NCBI GenBank assembly: GCA_038213375.1
Contig: JBBQTB010000027.1
Coordinates: 1 to 64,000 of the forward strand
Direction of reading: 5' to 3'
Source of the DNA: JAAUTT01 sp038213375
Lineage (GTDB): Bacteria > Bacteroidota > Bacteroidia > Bacteroidales > JAAUTT01
DNA length: 64,000 nucleotides
The translations under genes and the position numbers were made by a program. The notes under the pieces were generated by a model. The model saw only the letters and a program-made list of their open reading frames with translations, was not told where the DNA came from and did not search any database. This document shows positions 52,387 to 60,789 of the stretch, piece after piece. The first letter of the stretch is position 1, and every line of letters starts with the position of its first letter.

Positions 52387-53709
52387 TTAGAACAAAACTA
52401 CTTCTCTTTTACCTTTCAATGTAAGGCTTTTGCCATACTTTGAGTTGAAATCAGAAATAATAAGCTTTTCGTATGGGGAAGAGAATTCCGGGTCGAACAT
52501 TGCGGCAGGAAGATGTTCTATCGCATATTCAACCGTGCGGTTTTCGGACAGCCAACGGTCAAATATTTCGTGGCGTAAGCGAATGCCCATTGCATTTGTT
52601 CCCAGAAGTAACCGGTTGTTTTTATCAAAATTCAGCCTGATGCTTTTAAAGCCATCGGGATGCAGCCAGAAAAAGCTTTCCTCGTTATCTTTTACTTTGT
52701 TCGAAACCCAACCATAAGTTTGATATTCAACATCGAGAAATTTAGCTGAATTGAACCAGTTACCAGGTTGGTAAATTGTTTCATTACCGCAAATAGTTTG
52801 AGCAACTGTTTCGCCCATAATCCGGCCCGTATACCAAACTTGTTCAACAGGCTTACGGTTTAATGGCGGATTAAGGTGCTGAACACAATCGCCTATCGCA
52901 TAAATCCCTGCAATATTTGTTTCGAGATATTCATTTACGAAAATGCCACGGTCTGTTTCAATACCCGAACCTTTTAAAAATTCGATGTTGGGGCTCACCC
53001 CCACTGTTAAACCAACAAATTGGCAATGAAGTACGGTTTCATCTTTTAAGGTTACAGAAGAAACCCTTCCCTGGCTATCGCCCGTAATTTCTTTAAGTTC
53101 AGTGTTTAACAACAAATTAATGTGATGTTTGCGGATGAGCTTGTTAATCATTTCCGATTCTTCAGGGGGCATTATGGCGTTCCAAAAGCTTGATTCTCTC
53201 GCCAACATGGTAACTTCCACATCCTTTGAACGGAGCATCTCGGCCATTTCAATGCCTATAAGCCCTCCACCTGCAATAATTGCGTGCGTGGTATCTTTCG
53301 TATAGGTAAACATTGTATCAAGGTCTTGTTTGCTACATAGCCCTTGCACGCCTTTTAAATCCTGACCAGGCCAGCCGAACTTATTCGATTTTGACCCGGT
53401 TGCAATTATTAAAACATCATAATTTACAGGGGAGTTGTTTTTCATAGCCAGTTCCTTCTTAGCAGTATCAACTGATACCACGTGGTCGAAAACGAGGTTA
53501 ATCCTGTTTTTCTTCCAAAACCAGTTTTCGAAAGGCTGTGTATGTGCAAATTTCATGTGACCCATAAAAACATACATTAAGGCAGTTCGGCTGAAAAAAT
53601 ATTCTGTCTCCGAAGAAATGACGGTTAATTTATCATTGCTTTTTTTGCGGATATTCCGGGCAGCCGTGATTCCAGAAATGCCATTTCCAATAATTACGAT
53701 ATTTTTCAT
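52387..53709 (-). CDS. FAD-dependent NAD(P)H oxidoreductase
   Basis: A 440-residue pyridine-nucleotide disulfide-reductase-fold flavoprotein. The dinucleotide motif GNGISG is at 8-13, the second GGGLIGIEMAE is near 157, and the late FAD contact YAIGDCVQ lies near 272. There is no CxxC redox motif, so it is closer to nitrite-reductase-like or ferredoxin-reductase-type proteins. The ATG at 53707-53709 is two bases after the stop of the GT; a GTG 11 codons earlier would overlap it. Probable partner: the Fe-S membrane protein next in the operon. Confidence 0.86.
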   Translation of the reverse strand: MKNIVIIGNGISGITAARNIRKKSNDKLTVISSETEYFFSRTALMYVFMGHMKFAHTQPFENWFWKKNRINLVFDHVVSVDTAKKELAMKNNSPVNYDVLIIATGSKSNKFGWPGQDLKGVQGLCSKQDLDTMFTYTKDTTHAIIAGGGLIGIEMAEMLRSKDVEVTMLARESSFWNAIMPPEESEMINKLIRKHHINLLLNTELKEITGDSQGRVSSVTLKDETVLHCQFVGLTVGVSPNIEFLKGSGIETDRGIFVNEYLETNIAGIYAIGDCVQHLNPPLNRKPVEQVWYTGRIMGETVAQTICGNETIYQPGNWFNSAKFLDVEYQTYGWVSNKVKDNEESFFWLHPDGFKSIRLNFDKNNRLLLGTNAMGIRLRHEIFDRWLSENRTVEYAIEHLPAAMFDPEFSSPYEKLIISDFNSKYGKSLTLKGKREVVLF

Positions 53710-53711
53710 AG

Positions 53712-54401
53712 TTACCGTATTGTTTTTTGGTAAAAGGTACACAATTTTGGCTGAGAAAAGCCGAGGCTATACATGAGGTGTATTAATCCAAAAAGAAGTT
53801 GCAGCTTAAACACTCCGTTTTCGGCATATCGCCTTGATGATGTAGTGACGTAACCGGGTAGTATTATAAATTTTCCTTCCTTTTTAAGGCGGGAAATAAT
53901 TTCGATATCTTCCATAATACGAAAATCGGGTCGAAAGCCATGTATTTTTCGGAATGTTTCGGTGAATATAAACAACGATTGGTCGCCCCCACGACAAATT
54001 CTATAATCGAAGCGAGTCATCCAGCTAAAAAAACGCAGAAACCACCCCTGTTTATCCCATTTCATTCGAAAGCATCCTGATACGCAGTTATTCTTAGTAG
54101 CTTCAATAATGGACGCATCAAAATTAGAAGGTGGAAAACTGTCGGCATGAAGAAAATAAAGAATATCACCTGCTGCATTAGCCGACCCTGTATTCATTTG
54201 GTACGCCCGGCCTCTTTGTTCAGAGACCAATGTAATTACCCCGTGCTCTTTGGCTACCGATAATGTATTGTCGGCACTCTGCCCATCCACCACGATAATT
54301 TCTTTTATATTTGCTTGTTTACTATTGGCTTTCAAGTATCCGATAAGATTTCCTATACCCTTGGATTCATTTAAAACAGGAATTATAATGCTTATTTTCA
54401 T
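53712..54401 (-). CDS. TIGR04283-type glycosyltransferase of arsenosugar clusters
   Basis: A 229-residue GT2 with the N-terminal IIPVLNESKGI, VVDGQSADNT, and FLHADSFPP DxD-like motif, plus the RICRGGDQSLFI segment typical of this family. Family members occur beside ArsS-type radical SAM proteins. The ATG at 54399-54401 is chosen over a longer frame that overlaps the upstream gene. It would attach a sugar to an as yet unproven acceptor. Confidence 0.85.
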   Translation of the reverse strand: MKISIIIPVLNESKGIGNLIGYLKANSKQANIKEIIVVDGQSADNTLSVAKEHGVITLVSEQRGRAYQMNTGSANAAGDILYFLHADSFPPSNFDASIIEATKNNCVSGCFRMKWDKQGWFLRFFSWMTRFDYRICRGGDQSLFIFTETFRKIHGFRPDFRIMEDIEIISRLKKEGKFIILPGYVTTSSRRYAENGVFKLQLLFGLIHLMYSLGFSQPKLCTFYQKTIR

Positions 54402-54423
54402 TTGATTGTGGGAATGGGTTGAG

Positions 54424-55044
54424 TTAAGTGTTAATGCTATTTGCAATTTTTAACAGGTCGGCATATTTTTTTACATCTTCGATATTGTCAACATCGTTTA
54501 GCGGCTCAAGTACTTTGTAATTAAAACCTAATGATTCGATTACACGAATGGTCTTGTTGAAAACAGAATCGGTACTCCAATTTATATTTTCAAATAATTC
54601 GGAAGTTAATTTATTCATTCCCAATAAATAATAACCTCCGTCGAAAGCAGGGCCAATAACAATATCTGAATCCTTTAATGAATCGAATGCTTTTTGAATG
54701 ATTTGGGGCGTGAGTTCATAATTATCACTTCCAATAATTATAATGCTTTGGAAGTTATTGCCAAAACCTTGTTGAAAGGCATTTTTCATTTTTTCGCCTA
54801 AATCATCGCCGTTTTGTAAGAACTTCAAATGACTACAGTTTAAATCATTAATGTAGTCAGGGGTATTGTTTGAAAAGAAAACAGCTTTGGTACATGTCAA
54901 AGGTTCAATCGTTTCAAACGTGTGTCTGAGCAATTCTTTGTATATTTTAAGTGCTTTTCTATCCCCAATAGTCTTGGCAATTCTTGTTTTTACTTTGCCT
55001 AATTCGGCATTTCTGACAAAGACCATTAATAAGTGATTCGGCAT
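54424..55044 (-). CDS. DUF2064 protein of arsenosugar clusters (nucleotidyltransferase-like)
   Basis: A 206-residue protein of the TIGR04282/DUF2064 type, a CofC-like Rossmann fold. Visible segments are the AELGKVKTRIAKTIGD loop near 12-27, IIGSDNYELTP near 98-108 and VIGPAFDGGYYLLGM near 125-140. By fold it may activate a sugar or phosphate as a nucleotide. It starts 12 bases after the ArsS stop and its own end overlaps little with the next gene. Confidence 0.86.
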   Translation of the reverse strand: MPNHLLMVFVRNAELGKVKTRIAKTIGDRKALKIYKELLRHTFETIEPLTCTKAVFFSNNTPDYINDLNCSHLKFLQNGDDLGEKMKNAFQQGFGNNFQSIIIIGSDNYELTPQIIQKAFDSLKDSDIVIGPAFDGGYYLLGMNKLTSELFENINWSTDSVFNKTIRVIESLGFNYKVLEPLNDVDNIEDVKKYADLLKIANSINT

Positions 55045-55055
55045 TTAGTTGAAAT

Positions 55056-56105
55056 TTATGAAGTAGCACCACCGCAACTCGACCCGGCACCTGCAGTGCA
55101 GCCATAACAATGTTGCGATACCCTAACCTCTCTTTTAAGCAAATAATCAAAATCAAATTGGGAAATATGTGCTTTTTCGCCTTTATTGACTTTCAAATCA
55201 AGCATTTGATTGAAGTCGCAATCGTACAGATAGCCATCCCAGCTTACAGAAATCATGCTCAAGCACATAACACCCATAACAGCTGCCGGATTAAAAGCAC
55301 TTACAAGGCTTTCGACATACGAAACATAATTATCCGTTTTAAGTAGGTAGTCGAGAAACCTGCTCACAGGCATGTTAGTGATGGTATACAGATTATTAAA
55401 TGAAATATCGTACTTGCTTTTTAATTCTCTTTTAAACTGACCCTCTAACGTTTTTTGAGAACCCGGTAAGAATGCCCCTGCCGGATTATATACCAAATGG
55501 AGTGTTAAACCATCGGAATCGGTTCCATATCCAACTGCATTAAGCATTTTCAATACTTTTATTGAAATATCAAAAGTGCCATACCCTCTCATACTATCGG
55601 TACGCTGGGCGTTATAAAAAGGCAATGATGACACTACCTCAACCTGGTTGTTGGCAAAGAATTGCGGCAAGTCGCGATATTTGGGGTCTGAAAGAACAAC
55701 TGTAAGGTTGCAGCGCACAATTACACGCTTGTTTAATTGCCTGCATTCCTGAACAAACCATCTGAAATTTGTGTTCATTTCGGGAGCTCCACCCGTTAAG
55801 TCAACCGTTGAAATGTTATGGTTCTTTAGCACATGTAAGCAATGCTCCAGCATTTCCCTGCTCATTAATTCTGTACGCTTAGGACCTGCATTTACATGGC
55901 AATGGTTACATGTTTGGTTGCATAATTTGCCTAAATTTATTTGCAACACATCAATACCAGCAGGTTTAAATTGGTTTATTCCTTCGCTTATTAACTTGTC
56001 TTTAAACATTGGGATAGCGCCAGTTCTTGATGGCAAATCATCCAACATACGAACTTGTTGAGCAATATCATCTGCTATGCTGTGGTAATTATCGTTAATT
56101 TCCAT
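55056..56105 (-). CDS. ArsS-type radical SAM protein
   Basis: A 349-residue radical SAM protein of the family named for arsenosugar biosynthesis. The cluster motif is Cys62, Cys66 and Cys69 (CNQTCNHC). A later conserved block (DLTGGAPEMNTNFRWFVQEC) binds SAM, and the end has CYGCTAGAGSSCGG, where other members carry selenocysteine. It would add the ribose of SAM to an arsenic or other acceptor. The start is the ATG at 56103-56105; a TTG two codons earlier is unlikely. No ArsM arsenite methyltransferase gene is in the window. Confidence 0.9.
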   Translation of the reverse strand: MEINDNYHSIADDIAQQVRMLDDLPSRTGAIPMFKDKLISEGINQFKPAGIDVLQINLGKLCNQTCNHCHVNAGPKRTELMSREMLEHCLHVLKNHNISTVDLTGGAPEMNTNFRWFVQECRQLNKRVIVRCNLTVVLSDPKYRDLPQFFANNQVEVVSSLPFYNAQRTDSMRGYGTFDISIKVLKMLNAVGYGTDSDGLTLHLVYNPAGAFLPGSQKTLEGQFKRELKSKYDISFNNLYTITNMPVSRFLDYLLKTDNYVSYVESLVSAFNPAAVMGVMCLSMISVSWDGYLYDCDFNQMLDLKVNKGEKAHISQFDFDYLLKREVRVSQHCYGCTAGAGSSCGGATS

Positions 56106-56115
56106 ATACAAAAAA

Positions 56116-56451
56116 TCACATTAATACTTCCTTAACTTTATTCATCATCTGGACACTATGTGCCAACAATGCGCCACCTTTTATGGCTGCTGCCACATGC
56201 ACGGCCTCCATCATTTGCTCTTCGGTGTAGCCTTTTTGAAGCGAATCGGTGGTATACGCATCAATGCAATAGGGGCACTGTACCGCATGGGCGACAGCTA
56301 ACGCAATCAGCGATTTCTCCCGCTCACTTAAAGCTCCTTCTTTAAAAACTTCGCCATAGTACTCAAAAAACTTATCGGCCAATGGTTTTTGAAATTCGCC
56401 GATTTTACCAAATTTTTTTAGGTCTTCGGGATTGTAGTACGTTTTTTCCAT
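56116..56451 (-). CDS. AhpD-like protein of arsenosugar clusters
   Basis: A 111-residue carboxymuconolactone-decarboxylase-fold protein with the redox pair QCPYCIDAYT at Cys59 and Cys62. It matches the 'peroxidase-like' small protein often found beside ArsS. Such proteins reduce peroxides using the CxxC pair. It is the first gene of the minus-strand operon; its stop is five bases from the tail of the next promoter-distal gene, which starts 10 bases later. Confidence 0.88.
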   Translation of the reverse strand: MEKTYYNPEDLKKFGKIGEFQKPLADKFFEYYGEVFKEGALSEREKSLIALAVAHAVQCPYCIDAYTTDSLQKGYTEEQMMEAVHVAAAIKGGALLAHSVQMMNKVKEVLM

Positions 56452-56636
56452 TTTCAGTTTTATTAGTATTATTAATTTTGATTTAATGGCAGCGTAACAA
56501 CAAAACCCTGCCGAATCTCTGTTTAATTCAATTCCATCAAAAGGTAAACTACACCAAAGTCATTAAATATACCGTAGTAATTTTTAACAACCTCTATCAT
56601 TTGACTATTTTTTTGAGTTTGTGTTACTTCTTTTAG

Positions 56637-57365
56637 TTATTCATTTAAAGACCAGTTGTAATCTAAATAACTGATTTTTGGATTTGGGTTGATTTTGGTT
56701 TTAGCATATTGGTTTAAAAAACTGATGATATTTTCACTTTTGGTAAAATCATTGCTAAACCACTTAAAAATGGCTGATATGGCTACTGAATTGGCCGATA
56801 TATTATTCCGGAAACTATCATTCACAAACCTGATCGCTGCCTGATTCAATTGATCATCGAGTTTTGAAGGCTGGTATGCTTCGTTAAGTAATTGCGGACA
56901 GGATTTGGATGCACAGTTTATTGCAAAATGGATGCGTGGGTCGTAAAATTTTTTTCGGAGAATTTTATGTTCAATATAGTCGAGCGAGTATGTTTTATCT
57001 GCAATTTGAATAAACTCTTTTTTCCATGGATATTTTAAAATACCGCCAATGTCTTTAATACTTTTTACCGGGTAATGATTTACTACCAACTCGATTGTAA
57101 AGCCATTATAAGCATTAATCCAAAAGGTTTTTTGCTCATTTACAGTCCATTTGTCGTTTGGGGGCGATGTTCTAAGCACCGAAAGATATGTTTCCAATTC
57201 GGCTTTATTCTGTTTGATGGCTTTATAGTTTACCTGGCCTGTTGCCGAAACGTATTTTTTAAGCAAAGCAGTCCATAATTCATGCGATGGAGGCTTCACT
57301 TCATTTACATTAGCGGTGTGCTCCTGGCATGAACATTGAAAAGTAAATAATATGAGGATTAACAT
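56637..57365 (-). CDS. DUF547 lipoprotein
   Basis: A 242-residue exported protein of the DUF547 family. The signal MLILILFTFQCSC contains a lipobox with cysteine near residue 11-13. The family core reads NEQKTFWINAYNGFTIELVV near 84-103 and HFAINCASKSCPQLL near 150-164, with conserved Cys pair and Asn/His. A papain-like cysteine protease fold has been proposed for the family. The promoter box TATCTTTG at 57378-57385 lies just upstream, which fits the ATG at 57363-57365 rather than the TTG at 57380. It is probably a separate unit from the arsenosugar operon. Confidence 0.88.
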   Translation of the reverse strand: MLILILFTFQCSCQEHTANVNEVKPPSHELWTALLKKYVSATGQVNYKAIKQNKAELETYLSVLRTSPPNDKWTVNEQKTFWINAYNGFTIELVVNHYPVKSIKDIGGILKYPWKKEFIQIADKTYSLDYIEHKILRKKFYDPRIHFAINCASKSCPQLLNEAYQPSKLDDQLNQAAIRFVNDSFRNNISANSVAISAIFKWFSNDFTKSENIISFLNQYAKTKINPNPKISYLDYNWSLNE

Positions 57366-57377
57366 TAAAATAGTTCT

Positions 57378-57385
57378 CAAAGATA
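57378..57385 (-). promoter_or_regulatory. -7 promoter box of the DUF547 gene
   Basis: TATCTTTG on the minus strand exactly matches the TAnnTTTG box of Bacteroidetes promoters, 12 bases ahead of the ATG at 57365. It includes the TTG codon at 57380, which therefore is not the start. No clear -33 element is visible. Confidence 0.6.
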
Positions 57386-57413
57386 TTTTATATTAGATCC
57401 TAAAATTTTGTTT

Positions 57414-57605
57414 TTATTCTTCAATCTGCATTGAAGGGCATTTTACCGAACCGTAGGAGCAAAATACACAGCAATCGCCAGACTTAGGTTTTAAAATTGT
57501 TTTGCAATTTTTGCACTCGTAAAAATATTGACAACTATCTGTGGGCATTTCTTCGTTTGTGGAAAATCCGCAATGTGGGCAGGTAATTTTGGATTGTGTT
57601 ATCAT
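57414..57605 (-). CDS. GDCCVxC-domain small zinc-ribbon protein
   Basis: A 63-residue protein with three Cys clusters: CPHCGF near residues 9-12, ECKNC near 30-34 and the signature GDCCVFC near 43-49. It belongs to the GDCCVxC family, in which some members carry selenocysteine; here the codons are ordinary. The pattern fits metal binding. It lies in the same orientation as, and 30 bases upstream of, the DUF547 gene. Confidence 0.85.
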   Translation of the reverse strand: MITQSKITCPHCGFSTNEEMPTDSCQYFYECKNCKTILKPKSGDCCVFCSYGSVKCPSMQIEE

Positions 57606-57798
57606 CTTAAATTATTTGCTTATTTAAGTTGAATCGTTATTTGGTAAAATGTACTAGCGAAAACCAATGCCGTGTATCGGAATAAACATTCTTTATTCTC
57701 AATCCGGTAAGTATTGCAAAAAAGGAATTACGTGTTGCATCTAAATCATTAGCGGTACTTTAAGGAAATTCAGCGGAATTATACGGAAACATAAATTT

Positions 57799-58031
57799 TC
57801 AGTACAGAATTACGGTCGTGTCCGATGCAATATCATCTCTATCCATTCTAGATATTTGAGCCATTTTGCCGGTAAGCTTTTTGCTTTTGGGATATGCCCT
57901 CCACGAGGTTCAGATTGCATCTGCCATCCATTATATGAATCAACAGGACGAATGTCAATTATTTTAACGTCCGGTTCTCCCAAATTAGCCAAAAGTTTGT
58001 TTGTTGATACGTCAATTATAGGTTTAAACAT
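57799..58031 (-). pseudogene. frameshifted rhodanese-domain gene
   Basis: The first 73 codons (starting at 58031) read as the N-terminus of a rhodanese sulfurtransferase: VSTNKLLANLGEPDVKIIDI, then GHIPKAKSLPAKWLKYLEWI, ending at TAA (57810-57812). If the frame is shifted by one base after EWI, the sequence continues DDIASDTTVILY, the next expected rhodanese strand, to a TGA at 57799-57801. The active-site cysteine loop is never reached. It looks like a recently broken gene with its C-terminal two thirds lost. Confidence 0.75.
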
Positions 58032-58073
58032 ACAAATGACTTATATTGATGAGTATTAGCGGATACTATGCTA

Positions 58074-58358
58074 TTAATCTTGAACGATTTGAATACCCTT
58101 CCAGAAAGCGATACGACCTTTAATTGATTTTGCGAGTTCTGTCGGATCCCTATAAAACCATGCTGCATCCGTATTGTTTTCACCATCTACTTCTATGCTA
58201 TAATAAGATGCAATACCTTTCCAGTGACAGGTTGTATGTGTATTACTTTCTTTCAAAAACTCCTTATTTACAGAACTTTCAGGAAAATAAATATTGTTCT
58301 CAATATTTACCACATCTTTGCTTTCGGCAATGACTTTGCCATTCCAAATTGCTTTCAT
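58074..58358 (-). CDS. DUF427 domain protein
   Basis: A 94-residue protein that is a single DUF427 domain. Its typical motifs are AIWNGKVIAESKDVV at the N-terminus, THTTCHWKGIASYYSIEVDG near 41-60 and ENNTDAAWFYRDP near 60-72. The domain is small, soluble and of unknown role, sometimes found near sulfur or redox enzymes. The neighbours are broken genes on both sides, so it may be the survivor of a larger lost region. Confidence 0.88.
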   Translation of the reverse strand: MKAIWNGKVIAESKDVVNIENNIYFPESSVNKEFLKESNTHTTCHWKGIASYYSIEVDGENNTDAAWFYRDPTELAKSIKGRIAFWKGIQIVQD

Positions 58359-58396
58359 AATTGAAATGTTTTAAAAATTAATTTTTTACTTGAAGA

Positions 58397-58555
58397 TTAT
58401 TTATTTACCATCACGGTCATGAGCTTAAATATTGGAACCTTTTGACCTATCGCCAGTCCTTTTTCATATTCCACCTTTCGATAATTATTTTCAAGCGCAA
58501 ACATAGTATGAAGATGAAATAATGTTAGAATGCTTATAAATATTATTTTTATCAT
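58397..58555 (-). pseudogene. truncated secreted redoxin gene
   Basis: A 52-codon minus-strand frame starts with a signal peptide (MIKIIFISILTLFHLHTMFA) and continues EKGLAIGQKVPIFKL, the start of a redoxin/peroxiredoxin domain. A one-base shift then gives HDRDGK, which would continue the PxFxLxDxxGK motif, before a stop. The in-frame reading ends MTVMVNK. Everything after the first strand of the domain is missing. A live relative with the same layout is the Bcp-like gene at 60790. Confidence 0.6.
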
Positions 58556-58626
58556 ATAAATGAACATTTAGATAACAATAGTTCGGTAAATTTTTAGGGT
58601 TAAGTAATTAATTAAAAATAAACACG

Positions 58627-58668
58627 TTGATATACATTGAAATATATTTTTATTTCAATGTATATCAA
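58627..58668. repeat. 18-pair perfect inverted repeat
   Basis: TTGATATACATTGAAATA pairs with TATTTCAATGTATATCAA around a TATTTT loop, all 18 pairs perfect. It lies between the P460 gene and the truncated redoxin. It may act as a terminator of the P460 unit on the minus strand, but the T-runs are not typical, so a protein-binding site or insertion scar is also possible. Confidence 0.6.
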
Positions 58669-58787
58669 ACTTTATATATATTTAATTATCAATAGTGTTA
58701 TAGAAAATAATAACAAAGTGTTGAATTAAGTTAAACAATTTAAACGATAAATACTCAAAAATAGAAAATGCAACATACTCTGTGAAG

Positions 58788-59300
58788 TTACTTTGAAAAG
58801 ACATAATCGTGTGAAGCTCCAGCATGACAGCTAATGCACATGCCTCCCATTAAGCTGGCACCTCGCATAGCCATACCAGCATTGTCTTTTGCAATGGCTC
58901 CTGCTGAAGTGAGAACGAAATATTCCCAATCGCCTTTTCCGGGATTGAAATTATTACCACGTTTTACCATTCCTAACACCTCATTTACACTTAATCCGGG
59001 ATTGTAAGAATGCTTAACTATAATTGTTCCAATTGAGTATTTTCCGTTTATTGGATTTTCACCGTTTTTGAAATAAACCTTGCGGGTAACGGAGCTGTCA
59101 TTATTTGCATGTGCAAAAGTTCCCAATAAAGGGTCTGGTCCATGGTATGTTTTGTCGTTGGACCAACTCATGAAAGAGCTGAAAGAATTATTGTCTGCAA
59201 TAAATTCTGAAGTGGTTGAGCTGTCTTTCTTGCAGGATTGAATGCCTACAATACCGGAAAAAATCAGAATGGCTAATGTTACTTTAGAAATTGGTTTCAT
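58788..59300 (-). CDS. cytochrome P460-family lipoprotein
   Basis: A 170-residue exported protein. A lipoprotein signal ends at Cys23 (GIQSCKK), and the heme attachment site is CISCH at 155-159 near the C-terminus (GMCISCHAGASHDYVF), as in cytochrome P460. Family members oxidise hydroxylamine or bind nitric oxide. The ATG at 59298-59300 is chosen because it starts the signal peptide. It is the third gene of a likely unit with the sigma and anti-sigma genes. Confidence 0.83.
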   Translation of the reverse strand: MKPISKVTLAILIFSGIVGIQSCKKDSSTTSEFIADNNSFSSFMSWSNDKTYHGPDPLLGTFAHANNDSSVTRKVYFKNGENPINGKYSIGTIIVKHSYNPGLSVNEVLGMVKRGNNFNPGKGDWEYFVLTSAGAIAKDNAGMAMRGASLMGGMCISCHAGASHDYVFSK

Positions 59301-59382
59301 AAGAATTGATTTTAGGTTACTATTTATATCTTTCAAATAAATAGTCGTACAAAAAATCAATTCCTTACAAGATTTAGATTTT

Positions 59383-59634
59383 TTATTTATCTTCCAACTT
59401 TTTCAAAATATCTGATTTCAAGATATCAAGGCTTTCATTTGAAATTGGTGCATGCAAATGGCTATTTTTTAAGGAAGCTGAAATTATAATACTTTGTATT
59501 TCGTAACTATTACATGCATCGCACATTTTTTTATGAATATGTAATTGGATTTTCTCCATTATGTTCAAGCCAAAAAGCTGCTTTTTCTCAATTAGTTCTG
59601 ATGCTTTAAGGCATGATAGAATTAATATGTTCAT
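59383..59634 (-). CDS. small zinc-binding anti-sigma-like protein
   Basis: An 83-residue protein with the pattern HIHKKMCDAC (His-x3-Cys-x2-Cys) near residues 33-42, the metal site of ZAS-type anti-sigma factors. No membrane helix is visible, so it would act in the cytoplasm by holding the sigma factor. The ATG at 59634 is taken; a GTG at 59646 would overlap the region just after the sigma gene stop. It follows the sigma gene almost directly. Confidence 0.65.
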   Translation of the reverse strand: MNILILSCLKASELIEKKQLFGLNIMEKIQLHIHKKMCDACNSYEIQSIIISASLKNSHLHAPISNESLDILKSDILKKLEDK

Positions 59635-59650
59635 CAATCTTTTCACGTTC

Positions 59651-60208
59651 TCAATCTTTAAACCAGTTCTTTTCTATGCATTGCCGTAAAATTAACTTTG
59701 CCCTATGTATCAATTGCCAATAATTAGATGCAGAAATTCCTAATTCCTGACAAATTTCCTCACTTCCTTTTTCAGCAAAATATTTATATTGAATTGCAGC
59801 AAACCAACTGGAAGGTAATTTTTTCATGCAGTTTTTCAGAATTATCTGAAATTCACTATTGTCGGTCAAGTTTTCTTCTTGAACGGACCATTTTGATGGT
59901 TGTGCCTCTGCTTTCCATTCTCCTAATTGGTTGAAAAACTGACCAGAATCGAAAGAGACAGTGTTATCCGATACGTGAAAAGATTTTCTATAGTAATCAG
60001 CTATCTTATTATTGAGAATGGAGATTAGCCAGGTTTTAGGATTGCTTCGGTTTTCGAATTTGTCGAAATATTCAAAAGCAGCCTGAAATACTTCCTGCAC
60101 TAAATCTTCCGAAGTTTCGTGATGTTGAGTTCTACTATAAGCCCAATTATATAGACTAGCTGTATAATTATGAACCCACTCACTTATAATTTCTGTTTTT
60201 GAACTCAT
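59651..60208 (-). CDS. ECF-type RNA polymerase sigma factor
   Basis: A 185-residue sigma-70 family protein of the extracytoplasmic-function type. Region 2 is visible (SEDLVQEVFQAAFEYFDKFE near 32-51, then RSNPKTWLISILNNKIADYY), and region 4 ends the protein (GSEEICQELGISASNYWQLI, then HRAKLILRQCIEKNWF). It probably directs transcription of the unit containing the anti-sigma and cytochrome genes. The trigger is unknown; nitrosative stress is one inference from P460. Confidence 0.9.
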   Translation of the reverse strand: MSSKTEIISEWVHNYTASLYNWAYSRTQHHETSEDLVQEVFQAAFEYFDKFENRSNPKTWLISILNNKIADYYRKSFHVSDNTVSFDSGQFFNQLGEWKAEAQPSKWSVQEENLTDNSEFQIILKNCMKKLPSSWFAAIQYKYFAEKGSEEICQELGISASNYWQLIHRAKLILRQCIEKNWFKD

Positions 60209-60279
60209 ACAACGATTTCAACTTTAGCTCAAAAAAAATAAATTTAATCAAAAATAGAAAAAAAAATTTGTATATGGTG

Positions 60280-60495
60280 TTAAAATCCAGATGAGTAACA
60301 ATATCTCATTACTTTTTCCATTGGCTCACCGTCCTTTATCATTTCTTTAGCGATTTCAAACTTTCCTCTAATTTCACCTTCAATTTTCCCATCTTCTCCA
60401 GCATTATCTATTGAGTTCTTTAAATCCGGATACGATTTCAAACTATCTTCATCCGTCAATTGATTGATATATTTATCTTTATAATCGTCTGACAT
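60280..60495 (-). pseudogene. C-terminal remnant of an Rpn-type nuclease (PDDEXK_2)
   Basis: The 71 codons include DGKIEGEIRGKFEIAKEMIK, a segment like the C-terminal coil of the Rpn/transposase_31 family (EGxxEGxxEGKxExAKxML), followed by VMRYCYSSGF. The nuclease core is absent. It could be a small gene in its own right, but the match only to the tail of the family suggests a fragment of a mobile nuclease gene. Confidence 0.45.
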
Positions 60496-60789
60496 ACTGT
60501 ATATTATTTAATAAAAAATGCTCATTTTTAATATTCAATCAATTTTAATATGGAACTTTTTTAAAAACTGAAGGGTAATGATTGAGAAGTATAGCATGCG
60601 CTTAACTGGTATCCACTACTATAATAATCAGCATAGTACGGATAAAAAAATGTCACCCTAAAATCAGGAAATCTGGTATCGTCCGAAGGTCTTTTCAAAG
60701 TTTAATTTTCTTAACTCACATATAAACCGCATTGATATAAATGATTCCGAAAAATAGCCCAAATTTGATTTGATGAATATTCACAACAA

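Noticed and set aside
55056..56105. Selenocysteine in the ArsS-type protein
   Set aside because: No in-frame TGA lies in the gene; the relevant codon is Cys and the gene ends in TAA.
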